A stretch of 64,000 nucleotides of DNA from Desulforapulum autotrophicum (GCA_020723285.1 DYJE01000028.1:1-64000); one strand, 5' to 3'; shown: positions 12,359 to 22,725, counted from the stretch's first letter. Translations and numbers: made by a program. The notes: generated from the sequence alone by a model not told the origin.

Positions 12359-13357
12359 TTAGCCCATGCTCGCCATGATATGATTCACCGCTTCCCGGAC
12401 TTCTTCCAGCATGGCGTCCGTTTCTTCGGCGGAAAGGCCGATGGCGGCGAGGGCGTCGGGGTCGAAGACGAAGTTCTTTTCCGTGTGTTCCCGGTTGGCC
12501 ATGTCGTCGGCCACGTGGAGGATGTAGCACAGCATGTCTCCGCCGGAGGCCGAGGGTTCGTGATGATGGCGGATGGCGTGGAGCTGGGTTTCCGGAAGTT
12601 TCCAGCGCTTGAAGAATTCCGCGGCGATTTCTCCGTGATCAAAACCGAAAATCTGCCGCTCGGCGTTCTGGATGGCTTTTCCATTTCCGAGGATGTCCTC
12701 GACGGCCGCCCGTTTTTCAACCACATAATCATCCAGAATCAGCATGCCCGAATCGTGGATCAGCCCGGCGTTGAAGGCATCGTTCACCAGGTCCGGGTTT
12801 CTCTTCTGAGCGATCATTTTGGCCCCCATGGCCACCAGGAGGGAATGCCGCCAGACCCCTTCGGCTTCGATGCCGTATCCTTCCAGGCGCTTGCCCATCA
12901 TTTTCGAGGTGCTGACCACGGTGATCAGCTCAAGGAGGGTCTGGAAACCCAGAAGGGCCGAGGCCTGCTGCACCGACGACACCGGCGTGGTTCTTCCGTA
13001 ATAGGCGGAGTTGGCCAGCTTCAGTACACGGGTGGCCATGGCCTGGTCTGTGGCCAGCACTTCGCCCACTTCCTTGAATCCGGCCTTGTCGCTTGAAAGA
13101 ACCTCCGTGGCTTTGGCGATGATCTGGGGCATGGGAGGCAGGGCCTTGGAGGCTTTCACGATTTTCATCATCAGTTCGTTGCCGGGCACCGTGTCTTCAG
13201 GAGGTGCTTCGGCGACCGGTTCAGGAGACGCATCGGTTTGAATGCGGATGACGGTCTTGCAGGCGGGGCAGGGGAGGTCGAGGGTTTTTCCCTTGGGGAT
13301 CTTTTCTTCGGGAATGGAATACTTTTTCTGGCATCCTGTGCACTGGATCTGTATCAC
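12359..13357 (-). CDS. HDOD-domain signalling protein with zinc ribbon
   Basis: 332 residues starting at a GTG at 13357, chosen because AAGGAG lies six bases before it and the family-like sequence begins exactly there; an in-frame upstream extension of 69 codons has no likeness. The N-terminus is a zinc ribbon of the MJ0042 type (CTGCQKKYSIPEEKIPKGK...CPACK, residues about 5-40). An acidic/proline linker follows, then an HDOD domain (about 75-330) with LPPMPQIIAKATEVL and the degenerate HD-like segment LIHDSGMLI. HDOD proteins act in signal transduction, often together with cyclic-di-GMP or chemotaxis systems. The gene is monocistronic. The target is unknown. Confidence 0.85.
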   Translation of the reverse strand: MIQIQCTGCQKKYSIPEEKIPKGKTLDLPCPACKTVIRIQTDASPEPVAEAPPEDTVPGNELMMKIVKASKALPPMPQIIAKATEVLSSDKAGFKEVGEVLATDQAMATRVLKLANSAYYGRTTPVSSVQQASALLGFQTLLELITVVSTSKMMGKRLEGYGIEAEGVWRHSLLVAMGAKMIAQKRNPDLVNDAFNAGLIHDSGMLILDDYVVEKRAAVEDILGNGKAIQNAERQIFGFDHGEIAAEFFKRWKLPETQLHAIRHHHEPSASGGDMLCYILHVADDMANREHTEKNFVFDPDALAAIGLSAEETDAMLEEVREAVNHIMASMG

Positions 13358-13846
13358 GTGGCGCTCCTTGATTATGGTTTGCAACGAACTGTTATCCGTC
13401 GTTTGCAGTGATCGGTTGATGAATGCATTGTTTAACCGTCGAACGGTGAATCGTTTCGGGTGATGGGCCTTCTTTCCATTTATCGTCACCTTCCGGAAAA
13501 AATTTAATGTAAAAAACCCGATGATAAAATTCACCGGGCGTCGTTTGATTTTCAACCGCGCCACGCACGTTTTTCAATGTATCCATTTTTTTATCTCACA
13601 AAGGATACCATGGATGGTGTCGTCTGAACCGGAGTTTCAATTTCAAGCACGGGACTTTAATACATGGAAATGAAAACGCGGGGTCATCCGATGATGTGGT
13701 ATGCCCATGAAATTTAAATTTTTTTTAAAAAAAAGCATGTACAAATTGAATAAATGAGACAAAAATAAAAAACCATATTCAACACATTGGACAATCGCTG
13801 TCTTTTTTAGAATTTCCCCCATTTTTGGTTAGCCCACCGGACAGAA
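13358..13846. other. divergent intergenic region
   Basis: About 490 bases between the leftward HDOD gene and the rightward histidine kinase gene. The right half is very AT-rich (about 13715-13815). TTGGAC (13787-13792) and TAGAAT (13808-13813) are 15 bases apart and could form a weak promoter for the kinase gene; the spacing is short, so this is only a suggestion. No gene or RNA is recognised. Confidence 0.4.
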
Positions 13847-15955
13847 ATGAGAGTTTTTATGAATACCTGCCAAAAAATAGTGTTCGCCATATTCGGGGTA
13901 TGTCTGTGTTCAGAGATTTCATATGCCGGAAACAATGGAAAAGACATTTTATCCACCGATGAGCGGACATGGCTTGAAAAAAACCAGTCCCGGATTGTTC
14001 TGGCTGTGGAAACAAATTATCAGCCCTTTGTTTTTATGAATGAAAACGGCCAAATCACAGGGCTTGCCCATGAATACATGCTTTTGCTTGAAAAAAAACT
14101 GGGGGTTCATTTCAGGCAGAGACGCTTTACCTCCCTTGACGATATTTTCGATAGCGTCAGGAAAGGAGAGATTCAGATCGTCAACGCTGTCACGGAAACT
14201 CCCTGGAGAGCCACTTTTCTGAAGTTTACTTCTCCATACATCCGTGTGCCGAATGTCATGATTGTCCGAAAGGATAGAGAAAAGAAAATCAATGAAGAAG
14301 CCCTGATCGGGCTGAAAGTGGCCCTGGTCAAAAATTATGCGGTCACCGAATATTTGATGAAGAAAACGCCAGGTCTTGAGGCCGACATGGTCAGGGATGA
14401 TCTGTCGGCCCTTCTTGACGTGGCTTTCGGGCGTTCCGATGTTGCTGTCATTGATCTTGCTTCCGCATCCTATCTGATTTCTCAGAAAAACATAGCCAAC
14501 CTTCGAATGGCCGGGAATGTTGAACTGGATGTCGCCCTTGCAATCGGGATTCCAAAAAACGAAACGGTTTTGATTGATATTTTTAAAAAAGGATCTGCAG
14601 CGGTTACGGAGGATGAACGAAGGAAAATTGTAAACAGGTGGATCTATCCATCAGAAGGGGTCATATTCACAGACTGGCGGTTCTGGACTATATTGGGAGG
14701 CGTTGTTGCCCTTGTTTCCGTTGTTGTCGGAGTCAACCTTATATGGAATCTGACACTTAGAAAACAGGTGGCGATTCGAACAAAGGATCTTCAAGGCAAA
14801 ACAGACGAACTCCAGCGGAGTGAAGAATCATTCAAAAGAGCCGCACATGCCGGGAACGTGGGGATATGGGACTGGAACCTGCAGGATGGACAGATTTTTT
14901 ATTCTCACGAATGGAAAGCCCAGATAGGTTATGAGGATCATGAGATCAAGGGGAGTTATGAGGAATGGGAAAAACGAATTCATCCTGAGGACCTTGAAGG
15001 GACGTTGAATGTCTTGAATCACTCCATGAATCCCCCATGGCCTCCTTATGAAGTTGAGTTCCGCTTCAGGCACAAGGATGGTTCGTACCGCTGGATACAC
15101 GCCAAAGGGAATTTTGCCATGGACGAACGGAACACGCCGATCCGAATGATGGGGTCCCATCTGGACATCACCGAAAGAAAAAAGTCTGAAGAGGAAAAAG
15201 CGAATCTGGAGTCACAACTGCTTCAGATTCAAAAAATTGAATCCATTGGCCGTCTTGCGGGTGGAGTCGCCCATGATTTCAACAACATGCTTGGAGTGAT
15301 TATCGGTCATGCCGAAATGGCCAGAGACCATATTGAATCATCCCATCCTGTTTATGAGGACCTGGCTGAAATCAGCAAGGCTGCGGAGCGCTCAGCCGAT
15401 CTCACGAGGCAGCTGCTGGCTTTTGCCAGAAAGCAGATGGTCAGGCCCACCGTCGTCGATATTAATGAGAGGGTTACGGCCATGCTCAAGATGTTGCGCC
15501 GTATCGTGGTTGAGCAGATCGACGTGGTATGGCTTCCGGGCAACGACGTGTGGAAGGTGATCATAGACCCCACCCAGCTTGACCAGGTCCTGGCCAATGT
15601 GCTTGTCAATGCACGGGATGCCATTGAAGATTCCGGAAAGATTACGATTCGTACAGAAAATAGAATTGTCGATGACGTTTTTTCTTCGAACCATCCCGAT
15701 GCCTTGCCGGGGAGTTATGTCCGTCTTTCAATACGGGATACGGGAAAGGGAATGGACAGTGACACACGCGCAAAGATATTCGAGCCCTTTTTCACGACCA
15801 AAGGATTGGGGGAAGGAACAGGGCTTGGTCTTTCCACGGTGTATGGCGCGATCAGACAGAACAACGGCTTCATTACAGTGGAAAGCACGGTGGGGGAAGG
15901 TTCGGAATTCGCGATATTCTTTCCAAAACACTCTGATACGGGTATTGTGGAATAA
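13847..15955 (+). CDS. sensor histidine kinase with periplasmic solute-binding domain and PAS
   Basis: 702 residues. Order of parts: signal/anchor segment (about 5-25), a periplasmic SBP_bac_3 (PBPb) sensor domain (about 38-265, start AVETNYQPFVFMNENGQITGL), a transmembrane helix (about 280-303), a short coiled coil, a PAS fold with PAC (about 325-445, HPEDLEGTLNV and YRWIHAKGN), a HisKA region with the phosphoacceptor in GGVAHDFNN, and a HATPase_c domain with DTGKGM and GTGLGLSTVYG. It probably senses an amino-acid-like or other small solute and phosphorylates a response regulator that is not encoded nearby. The start could be 13847 or 13859; TGAGAG lies before the latter. Confidence 0.88.
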   Translation: MRVFMNTCQKIVFAIFGVCLCSEISYAGNNGKDILSTDERTWLEKNQSRIVLAVETNYQPFVFMNENGQITGLAHEYMLLLEKKLGVHFRQRRFTSLDDIFDSVRKGEIQIVNAVTETPWRATFLKFTSPYIRVPNVMIVRKDREKKINEEALIGLKVALVKNYAVTEYLMKKTPGLEADMVRDDLSALLDVAFGRSDVAVIDLASASYLISQKNIANLRMAGNVELDVALAIGIPKNETVLIDIFKKGSAAVTEDERRKIVNRWIYPSEGVIFTDWRFWTILGGVVALVSVVVGVNLIWNLTLRKQVAIRTKDLQGKTDELQRSEESFKRAAHAGNVGIWDWNLQDGQIFYSHEWKAQIGYEDHEIKGSYEEWEKRIHPEDLEGTLNVLNHSMNPPWPPYEVEFRFRHKDGSYRWIHAKGNFAMDERNTPIRMMGSHLDITERKKSEEEKANLESQLLQIQKIESIGRLAGGVAHDFNNMLGVIIGHAEMARDHIESSHPVYEDLAEISKAAERSADLTRQLLAFARKQMVRPTVVDINERVTAMLKMLRRIVVEQIDVVWLPGNDVWKVIIDPTQLDQVLANVLVNARDAIEDSGKITIRTENRIVDDVFSSNHPDALPGSYVRLSIRDTGKGMDSDTRAKIFEPFFTTKGLGEGTGLGLSTVYGAIRQNNGFITVESTVGEGSEFAIFFPKHSDTGIVE

Positions 15956-16248
15956 CTATACAATATAAATGGAAATATTTAATTATCGGTTCATGTTTTC
16001 GTCTGCGGGATCTGGCATGGGATGGGGGGGTTACATGTTTCGGGCTCGACATTATTTCCGTTTTTTTTTATCGGAGATGAAAATGGAGCCCTGTGAATAT
16101 CATTCTGAATGGTCACGGGGCCGGGGAAAAAATACCTGAATCCATATTAGATCCAGGTATATAAATTTTTTCAATCCCCTTATTTGCTATTCGCGTCCTT
16201 TTCGATACCGATCATGAAATTCAACAAAGTGTTCAGGTCGTTACCGGT

Positions 16249-16956
16249 TCAATGATGGAGGTGCTTTCCCAATATTGCCTTGATCAGTTCGATGCGCTTC
16301 ACGTTTTCCGCATCGTTTCGCAAGGCGATGACCAGTTCTTTTTTTTCTATGGTTTTAATGGGGACGACCCCGGTGATCTTGAGTTTATCCGTGTAATAGC
16401 CCATGACCTTGGGATCGGTCAGGGCGATCTCAAATCTCTTCAGGACAAGTTTTTTCGCCAGGGATTCCTCGTCAGGAGTTAAATCCACATGCTTCGGGTA
16501 TTTTTTCATGGCATCTTCAATGCTTTTCGGATAAACGTATGTTTTTACAACACCTATTTTGTATTTTGCGAAAGCATTCTCAACGTCGATCCAGGTGGCG
16601 GTCGACCCTTTATACGTCAACGCCCCCAATGAAGAATAGTCCACGGGCGGCGACGCGATAAATCCGGTTGTAACCTCTTCGGGCCAGGCAGGATAATAAC
16701 CGATGAAATCTTTTGTTTTTGCGAGTTTCTGAGCTCTGAGCCAAGGATAGAATTCGACCACAAGTTCAATGCCTTCGCTTTTAAGAATTTCTTTCAGTTT
16801 TTCAACAGAGCTTCCCTTGTTGGCCATGTCCGAACCTGAATAAGGCTGCCAGTCGAGTGATGTGATCTTCCAGGTTTCTGCCTGAGCTCCCACTCCCAGT
16901 GAAAAAAGAAAAAACACTGATGCAAGGGTGATGATTGATACAAATCGTGATACCAT
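16249..16956 (-). CDS. periplasmic solute-binding protein (SBP_bac_3 type)
   Basis: 235 residues with a signal peptide (MVSRFVSIITLASVFFLFSL, cleavage likely after AQA at about 25). The mature part, from WKITSLDWQPYSGSD, follows the pattern of family 3 extracellular solute-binding proteins and of the many sensor-type periplasmic proteins found in Desulfobacterota. AGGAGG sits five bases before the ATG. No ABC permease or ATPase genes are near, so it may work as a sensor component rather than for transport. It is convergent with the histidine kinase gene, whose sensor domain is of the same fold. Confidence 0.8.
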   Translation of the reverse strand: MVSRFVSIITLASVFFLFSLGVGAQAETWKITSLDWQPYSGSDMANKGSSVEKLKEILKSEGIELVVEFYPWLRAQKLAKTKDFIGYYPAWPEEVTTGFIASPPVDYSSLGALTYKGSTATWIDVENAFAKYKIGVVKTYVYPKSIEDAMKKYPKHVDLTPDEESLAKKLVLKRFEIALTDPKVMGYYTDKLKITGVVPIKTIEKKELVIALRNDAENVKRIELIKAILGKHLHH

Positions 16957-17479
16957 AGGGCCTCCTTTTGTATGTGTTGTTTTCCATCAATGTCAGAACG
17001 AGAGACACCGGATGAAGAAATGACAATACGTCTTCAACAATCCATACGCGTCGGAAAGAAAGAGTGGATCAAACAGGATTGTAAAATGAATCTTGTGATT
17101 ATTATCGGCATTATCGCGATTAATATGAAGTTTTTTTCGGTATGAATCGGTGCGGGGATTGAAAAGCGGGATCACTTTTAAACCCAGTTGTATCCAGCAT
17201 GAATTTTAACATCAAAGCGATTCTTTTTCAGATTGCTCCTGCGACACCCGGTCGGCCATAAACTCATCACTGACTTTCTCATGGGACAGAAAAAAACGGT
17301 CCCATGTATGATTGGCCGGTGAGATCATTCGATCCAGGCCACAACACGCACAGTGACTTTTTTTTACACCTTCAGGGAAACGGGTTTATGAAGGGAGTCG
17401 TATCGCCTGGGTTCGATTGTTTTCGAATACGAATCCTGACAATGCCATGAGCCATATCCTTTTATTATATATCTATGCC
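16957..17479. other. intergenic region with one hairpin
   Basis: About 520 bases, AT-rich, between two leftward genes. Open frames here are short and have no family likeness. An 8-bp perfect inverted repeat, CATGGGAC (17280-17287) and GTCCCATG (17299-17306), with an A-rich 11-base loop is the only clear structure; it has no T-run after it on either side that would make a convincing terminator. Confidence 0.45.
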
Positions 17480-18184
17480 TCATTCTATCCCTTGAAGAAA
17501 ATGTTTCAAAGTTTCTTCGTCTGTATCAGGGAAGCAAACGACAACATGAGAAGAGTACGGGCCGTATGTGTGAAACAGTGTGACATCGTAAGCAAGATTT
17601 CTTTTTTCGATGAATGGCTCATTAATGAATTTAACGTAAGCTATGAATCTATCCCCGGTGCGTATTTCAATCTTTTTTACTTCCTGGAAAACGTTTCCTT
17701 TACTGTGTACGATCCATTTATCACCGACAGTTAATGCCGTATCCGGTGTCAGGGTGAATAACTTATCAAATAATTCGGAAGCGGAGTTAAAAGAGGAACA
17801 ATAGTCCTGCTGGTAAGAGGCGTTTTCATTTTTACAAAGGTATGATCTGTCGCTGGCTTTACTGAAAATGATACGTTTGTTACTTTCAAGTGTTTTAAAA
17901 ATAATACGGTTATTTTTTTTCTCAATTTGTTGGGTGTATTTTTCGGGTAGGCAGGATTTCAAGCCGAAAAAATCTATCTTTACATAGCCTTTCGGGGTGG
18001 AGGGGGAGCTGTCGACGGGTATGATTTCGGCTTTGTAAAAATATTCAGGGAAAACCCATTGAAAAGGGTAAACGCGGTATTTATCGATATCCATGGCAGA
18101 AGGCAAGCTTGGCTTGGTATGTGCTGCGCATGGTAAAAAAAGAACCATAAAAAGTACGATTGTTGTCACACGGTTATTTTTCAT
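17480..18184 (-). CDS. secreted protein of unknown function
   Basis: 234 residues from the ATG at 18184 (AAGGATGG upstream; an ATG three codons earlier is also possible). An N-terminal hydrophobic segment (VTTIVLFMVLFLPCAAHTKP) looks like a signal peptide, possibly with a lipobox at PCAAH, although that is not a standard one. The mature part is rich in aromatic and charged residues with Cys residues in pairs. It overlaps nothing and follows the 98-residue gene by about 15 bases, so both are likely in one transcript. I do not recognise the family. Confidence 0.55.
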   Translation of the reverse strand: MKNNRVTTIVLFMVLFLPCAAHTKPSLPSAMDIDKYRVYPFQWVFPEYFYKAEIIPVDSSPSTPKGYVKIDFFGLKSCLPEKYTQQIEKKNNRIIFKTLESNKRIIFSKASDRSYLCKNENASYQQDYCSSFNSASELFDKLFTLTPDTALTVGDKWIVHSKGNVFQEVKKIEIRTGDRFIAYVKFINEPFIEKRNLAYDVTLFHTYGPYSSHVVVCFPDTDEETLKHFLQGIE

Positions 18185-18199
18185 TGGTGCCATCCTTAA

Positions 18200-18496
18200 T
18201 TACAGGCATTCAGCAAGAATAAAGCTTCTGTATCTGGTTAATGATGTGGGTAGGCACCCTTGGAAAATCTGGCTGTGATTTAAAATATCGTATACGTAGT
18301 TAACAACCCAAAACCATCCAGGTTTTGATCCTGATGGCTTGGGTACAAAAGTCATGGCATTCCCACAGTTTTTCATTTCCGCGAAAAATTGGGCAAGCAT
18401 ATCGGCGGCCGATTCGGTCCAGTCGTTTGGGGCAATGAAGTCGCTTGAAACCATGTGCCATAATTCTGAACATTTTCTTTTTTCTTCTTTATTCAT
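18200..18496 (-). CDS. small protein of unknown function
   Basis: 98 residues, starting at 18496 with AAGGAT in front. No signal peptide or membrane segment. It has Trp-rich stretches (SELWHM, NDWTES, PGWFWVVNYVYD). It lies directly upstream of the secreted protein gene on the same strand; the AT-rich composition of both stands out against the adjacent glpK operon and suggests acquired genes. No function can be given. Confidence 0.5.
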   Translation of the reverse strand: MNKEEKRKCSELWHMVSSDFIAPNDWTESAADMLAQFFAEMKNCGNAMTFVPKPSGSKPGWFWVVNYVYDILNHSQIFQGCLPTSLTRYRSFILAECL

Positions 18497-18619
18497 TTTA
18501 ATGTATCCTTATGAGAGAATAAATATGTTCAATAAAACTTATAAAAAAGTTCTCACGAAAAAATTTTAATGTCAATATAAAATTCTTTCAAAGGATAATA
18601 ATCGACATTCTATTTTTTT

Positions 18620-20110
18620 CTACGCCACCCACGCTTTCGCCTTTTCCACGGCTTTTTCCCAGAATTTGTAAAGTTTTTCAGACATTTCATGGGGCATTTC
18701 CGGGGAGAAGGACCGGTCGAGTTTCCAGGCGTTTTCGATGTCGGCGGTTCCGCTGTAAACCCCGGCGGCAAGGCCTGCCAGATAGGCGGCTCCAAGGGCG
18801 GTGGTTTCGAACACCACGGGGCGGTCCACCCGGGTTCTCAGAATGTCGGCCTGGAACTGCATGAGAAAACTGTTGGACACCACGCCGCCGTCAACCCGGA
18901 GGCCTTTGAGGTTCATGCGGGCGTCCGCCAGCATGGCGTTGACGATGTCGTGAGTCTGGTAGGCGATGGATTCCAGGGCGGCACGGGTGATGTGGTATTT
19001 GTTGGTACCCCGGGTCATGCCCACCAGGGTGCCTCTTGCGTACATGTCCCAGTGGGGCGCGCCAAGACCTACGAAGGCCGGAACAAGATACACGCCGCCG
19101 GTGTCGGCGACCTTTGTGGCGTAGGCTTCGGAGTCGGCGGCGTCCGTGATGAGGTTCAGCTCGTCTCTCAGCCACTGGATCACGGCACCGGCGATGAAGG
19201 TGCTGCCTTCCAGGGCGTAGATTACCTTGCCGTCAAGGCCCCAGGCGATGGTGGTCAGAAGACCGTTCTGGGAGTTCACCGCGGTTTCTCCGGTGTTCAT
19301 CAGCAGAAACGAGCCGGTGCCGTAAGTGCATTTGGTCATGCCGGGTTCAAAGCAGCACTGGCCGAAAAGGGCGGCCTGCTGGTCCCCGGCCACGCCGCAT
19401 ACGGGAATTTCAGCACCGAACAGGGATTTTTCCGTGTGCCCGTAATCTCCGGAGGAGGGCTGTACTTTGGGGAGAACCGACGGCGGGATTTCGAGGATGG
19501 CAAGGATTTCCTCATCCCAGCATAGGTCGTGGATGTTGTACATCAAAGTCCTGGATGCGTTGGAGTAATCCGTGGCGTGGATTTTGCCGCCGGTTAAGTT
19601 CCAGATGATCCAGGTGTCGATGGTGCCGAACAGGAGGTCGCCGTTCTTCGCTTTTTCAAGGGCTCCGGGCACGTTCCTTAGAATCCAGCGAACTTTGGTG
19701 CCTGAAAAATAAGCGTCCAGAACAAGACCGGTCTTTCTCCGTATGATCTGATCAAGGCCCTCTTTTTCAAAACGTTTGCAGGTGTCCGCCGTTCTCCGGC
19801 ACTGCCAGACAATGGCGTTGTACACCGGTTTTCCCGTATGCCGGTCCCAGACCACCGTGGTTTCCCTTTGGTTGGTGATGCCGATGGCGGAAATATCGGA
19901 CGGGTTCACGCCGGACATGGCGATAACGTCCCTTGCCACGTCAAGCTGACTGTTCCAGATGTCCAGGGGATCATGCTCCACCCAGCCGGGCTGGGGGTAG
20001 ATCTGGGGGAACTCCTTGTTTTTTCGGGCCACAATCTGCCCTTTGTCGTCGAAGAGAATGGCCTTGGAACTGGTGGTGCCCTGATCCAGGGCCAGGAGAT
20101 AGCGTGTCAT
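18620..20110 (-). CDS. glpK: glycerol kinase
   Basis: 496 residues, full length for GlpK, which phosphorylates glycerol to sn-glycerol 3-phosphate with ATP. The FGGY-type ATPase start [16 protein letters not shown], the INQRET-like [11 protein letters not shown], the [11 protein letters not shown] loop and the C-terminal [20 protein letters not shown] are all present. AAGGA lies six bases before the ATG. It follows the alpha/beta hydrolase gene by 26 bases on the same strand, which suggests that a lipase and the kinase form one glycerol-releasing and glycerol-using unit. No glycerol 3-phosphate dehydrogenase or facilitator gene is in the window. Confidence 0.96.
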   Translation of the reverse strand: MTRYLLALDQGTTSSKAILFDDKGQIVARKNKEFPQIYPQPGWVEHDPLDIWNSQLDVARDVIAMSGVNPSDISAIGITNQRETTVVWDRHTGKPVYNAIVWQCRRTADTCKRFEKEGLDQIIRRKTGLVLDAYFSGTKVRWILRNVPGALEKAKNGDLLFGTIDTWIIWNLTGGKIHATDYSNASRTLMYNIHDLCWDEEILAILEIPPSVLPKVQPSSGDYGHTEKSLFGAEIPVCGVAGDQQAALFGQCCFEPGMTKCTYGTGSFLLMNTGETAVNSQNGLLTTIAWGLDGKVIYALEGSTFIAGAVIQWLRDELNLITDAADSEAYATKVADTGGVYLVPAFVGLGAPHWDMYARGTLVGMTRGTNKYHITRAALESIAYQTHDIVNAMLADARMNLKGLRVDGGVVSNSFLMQFQADILRTRVDRPVVFETTALGAAYLAGLAAGVYSGTADIENAWKLDRSFSPEMPHEMSEKLYKFWEKAVEKAKAWVA

Positions 20111-20136
20111 GGTCGTCCTTATATGTGTATCAGTTG

Positions 20137-21063
20137 TTATCGAAGTTTGTCTTTGATCCAGAGGATCACATCCCGCGCCACGTCGTCGCGGTTGATTTCG
20201 TTCAGCATTTCATGGCGACCCTCTTCGTAGAGTTTGAGAGTGAGGTCACGAAGGCCTGAAGCCTTGAACGCCTCATGGGTCCGGGTGACGCCTTTCCCGA
20301 AATTCCCAACTGGGTCCATGGCTCCGGCGAACAGGAACACCGGGAGATCCTTCGGCGTTTTGTCGATATGGGCTCGGCTGTTGATTTTGATGATGCCCGA
20401 AATCAGGTCCACGTAGAATCGGGACGTGCAGACGAAGCCGCAATAAGGATCGTTGATGTAGGCGTCCACCTGGGCATTGTCCCGGCTCAGCCAGTCAAAG
20501 GGCGTTCGTGCCGGGGCGAATGGCTTGGCGTAAGCGCCGAAAGACAGCTTGTCCATAAGCTGGCTGGGTTTTTTTCCGCCCGTGGCTTTGGCCTGAGCTT
20601 TGGCGATCATGAGGCCGATGCGGCCGAGAATGCCGGGATCACCGGCGGTTCCTGAAATGACGGCACCCTTGAGACCGCTTCCGTATTCCGCCATGTAATC
20701 CCGTGAAAGAAAAGAGCCCATGCTATGACCGAACAGGAAAACCGGCGTATCGGCCAGATCATCCTTGATTTTCATGGTCAGGGCGAACATGTCCCCCACG
20801 GTTTTTTCCCAGCCCCGGTCATCTGCGAAATACCCCAGACGATCCTCGGTTCCGGCTGTTTCTCCGTGTCCCCGGTGGTCGTTGGCGAAAACGGCAAATC
20901 CTTCGGCGATAAGTTTTTCAGCGAACCAGGCGTATCGGAGGGAGTGCTCGGCCATGCCGTGGGCGATCTGGATTGCCGCAAGGGGTTTTGTGCCGTTTCC
21001 GGCCAGCCAGCGCCGTGCGAAGAGAGTTTCTCCATCAACGGCTTTGAACGTAAAGGTATCCAT
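20137..21063 (-). CDS. alpha/beta hydrolase, monoacylglycerol lipase-like
   Basis: 308 residues of the serine aminopeptidase S33/Hydrolase_4 family. The oxyanion region [13 protein letters not shown], the nucleophile elbow GHSMGS, the Asp in [10 protein letters not shown] and the His in [11 protein letters not shown] give a complete Ser-Asp-His triad in the normal order. The GHSMG and HGMAEH motifs are typical of monoglyceride lipases and lysophospholipases. GGAGG lies before the ATG. It is the first gene of a pair with glpK, so a role in freeing glycerol from acylglycerols is a fair inference. There is no signal peptide, so it should act in the cytoplasm. Confidence 0.88.
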   Translation of the reverse strand: MDTFTFKAVDGETLFARRWLAGNGTKPLAAIQIAHGMAEHSLRYAWFAEKLIAEGFAVFANDHRGHGETAGTEDRLGYFADDRGWEKTVGDMFALTMKIKDDLADTPVFLFGHSMGSFLSRDYMAEYGSGLKGAVISGTAGDPGILGRIGLMIAKAQAKATGGKKPSQLMDKLSFGAYAKPFAPARTPFDWLSRDNAQVDAYINDPYCGFVCTSRFYVDLISGIIKINSRAHIDKTPKDLPVFLFAGAMDPVGNFGKGVTRTHEAFKASGLRDLTLKLYEEGRHEMLNEINRDDVARDVILWIKDKLR

Positions 21064-21291
21064 AAGTGATGACCTCCATCATGATCGAATTGTGTTTTTA
21101 CAAAAGCTGGGAAGAGTCTTCAAACACCGGAGTCTTCCGAGGAGTTCGAGCCGGAAGATGGGGGAACTAAACAACAGGCGGCGGCGTTTTGCAAGGATTT
21201 TTTCGTGTTATTCCGCCGGAAATTGTCGGACGGCTGAACACGGTTAGTTATTACGGATGATATGGCCGTTTATTTGAATGCCGGCGGCCAG

Positions 21292-22143
21292 TCACCCGGC
21301 AAGTTCTTTGGCTCTTCGATCCGCGGCGCTTAAGGCGTTCAGGATGATCTCTTTCATGCCCTGTTCGGAAAAAACCCGGATGGCGGCTTCCGTGGTTCCG
21401 CCGGGGGAGGTGACTTTTTTTCTGAGCGATTCGGGGTCTTCATTGCTCGTCTCCAGGAGGGCGGCGGCACCTTTCATGGTCTGGACCGAAAGCAGCAAGG
21501 CCTCGTCGCGTTTGAGGCCCAGTTTCATACCGGCGTCCACCATGGCTTCCACCATGAAGAAAAAGTAGGCGGGGCCTGAACCCGATACGGCGGTGACGGC
21601 ATCCATGAGGGTTTCGTTGACTTTCAGGGTTTTTCCCATGGAGGCGAGAATGGTTTCGGCGGTTTTGCTGTCTGTCTCATCCGCCACGGCGTTGAGGCAG
21701 TATCCGGACATGCCGGCAAGGACAAGGCTCGGGGTGTTGGGCATGACCCGGACAAGGGGCAGGCTGTTTTTTTCCGTTTCATTCAGATTCCTGTATAGAC
21801 GCTGTTCCATACGGGAGAGGGGGACACCTGCGGCAATGGACATCACCAGTTTTCTTTCCGTGATTCTGAAGCGATCCGAGGCGGTCAGGTTGTCCAGTAC
21901 CGAGTCCATGACCTGGGGTTTCACGGCCAGAATGACGACGTCCGACACAGAGAACAGAAAACCTGTGTCTTCACAGGTGTTGACCCCGAACCGTTCGCTC
22001 ATGGATGTGAGTTTACGTGTGTCTATATCGCATACCGTGATGCGTGACGGCGCAACGATGTCCGCCGAGACAAGAGCGCCGGTCATGGCTTCCGCCATAT
22101 TTCCCGCACCGATAAAGCCGATGGTATCCTTCAGTTTTTTCAT
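21292..22143 (-). CDS. proC: pyrroline-5-carboxylate reductase
   Basis: 283 residues. The enzyme makes proline from 1-pyrroline-5-carboxylate with NAD(P)H. The N-terminal Rossmann motif IGFIGAGNMAEAM, the VILAVKPQVM segment, VRVMPNTPSLV and the C-terminal domain with VSGSGPAYFFFMVEAM and TSPGGTTEAAI are diagnostic. Two adjacent ATG codons are possible starts; the second fits the GAGGAC ribosome site better. It is not in an obvious operon; the 270-base gap to yggT must hold divergent promoters. Confidence 0.95.
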   Translation of the reverse strand: MKKLKDTIGFIGAGNMAEAMTGALVSADIVAPSRITVCDIDTRKLTSMSERFGVNTCEDTGFLFSVSDVVILAVKPQVMDSVLDNLTASDRFRITERKLVMSIAAGVPLSRMEQRLYRNLNETEKNSLPLVRVMPNTPSLVLAGMSGYCLNAVADETDSKTAETILASMGKTLKVNETLMDAVTAVSGSGPAYFFFMVEAMVDAGMKLGLKRDEALLLSVQTMKGAAALLETSNEDPESLRKKVTSPGGTTEAAIRVFSEQGMKEIILNALSAADRRAKELAG

Positions 22144-22413
22144 CATGTCCTCACAGCCGGTTCAAAGGCATTGTTTCAATCCTGACGCTCACCGTGGCGT
22201 GGCTTTTTTCAATGGGTCATGTTTATGGCCGGAAAGGGTGTAAAGTCAATGATTATTCTTGAAAAGACCTTGACTTGAATGATGAATTTAACTTATTTTT
22301 ATGCAATATTTCAGCACAATCAAAAGAGGGGATTCTGAAGGTAACGTGAATATCCCCCGATCTTTGCCCGGACGCTAACGTGTACCCCAAATCATGAAAA
22401 GAGGTTGAGTAAG

Positions 22414-22710
22414 ATGTTTGTTCTCGGAAATCTTGTCAAAGCGGTGGCGGTCATCCTGAATCTGGCCCTGAACATCTATATGTGGATCGTCCTTGCCAGG
22501 GCCGTCCTGTCCTGGGTCAATCCTGATCCTTACAATCCCATTGTCCGGTTTATCCACAACGCCACCGAACCGGTGTTGAGCCTGATCCGGGAACGGCTTC
22601 CCCGGATCGAGGGGATAGACATTTCCCCCATCGTCGTTTTTTTACTTATCATTTTTCTACAGACTTTTGTCGTGGAAAGCCTTTACAGTCTGGCCCATTA
22701 CCTCATGTAG
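22414..22710 (+). CDS. YggT family membrane protein
   Basis: 98 residues starting at the ATG at 22414 (GAGG nine bases before it). Two hydrophobic stretches (about 5-32 and 68-92) flank the conserved YMWIVLARAVLSWVNPDPYNP and TEPVLSLIRERLP motifs of the YggT family, linked to cell-envelope and osmotic functions. It begins a rightward operon with divIVA-like and pilT-like genes. The yggT-divIVA neighbourhood is common in many bacteria. Confidence 0.88.
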   Translation: MFVLGNLVKAVAVILNLALNIYMWIVLARAVLSWVNPDPYNPIVRFIHNATEPVLSLIRERLPRIEGIDISPIVVFLLIIFLQTFVVESLYSLAHYLM

Positions 22711-22725
22711 GCAGGTTGAAAACCT

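Noticed and set aside
16134-16158. Inverted repeat with T-run at some distance, as terminator of the histidine kinase gene
   Set aside because: The stem has a mismatch, the T-run is seven bases away, and it lies about 180 bases after the stop; too weak to call.
17341-17420. Possible c-di-GMP riboswitch, suggested by an ACGCACAG stretch
   Set aside because: The conserved GEMM core and second helix are missing; the match is only a few bases long.
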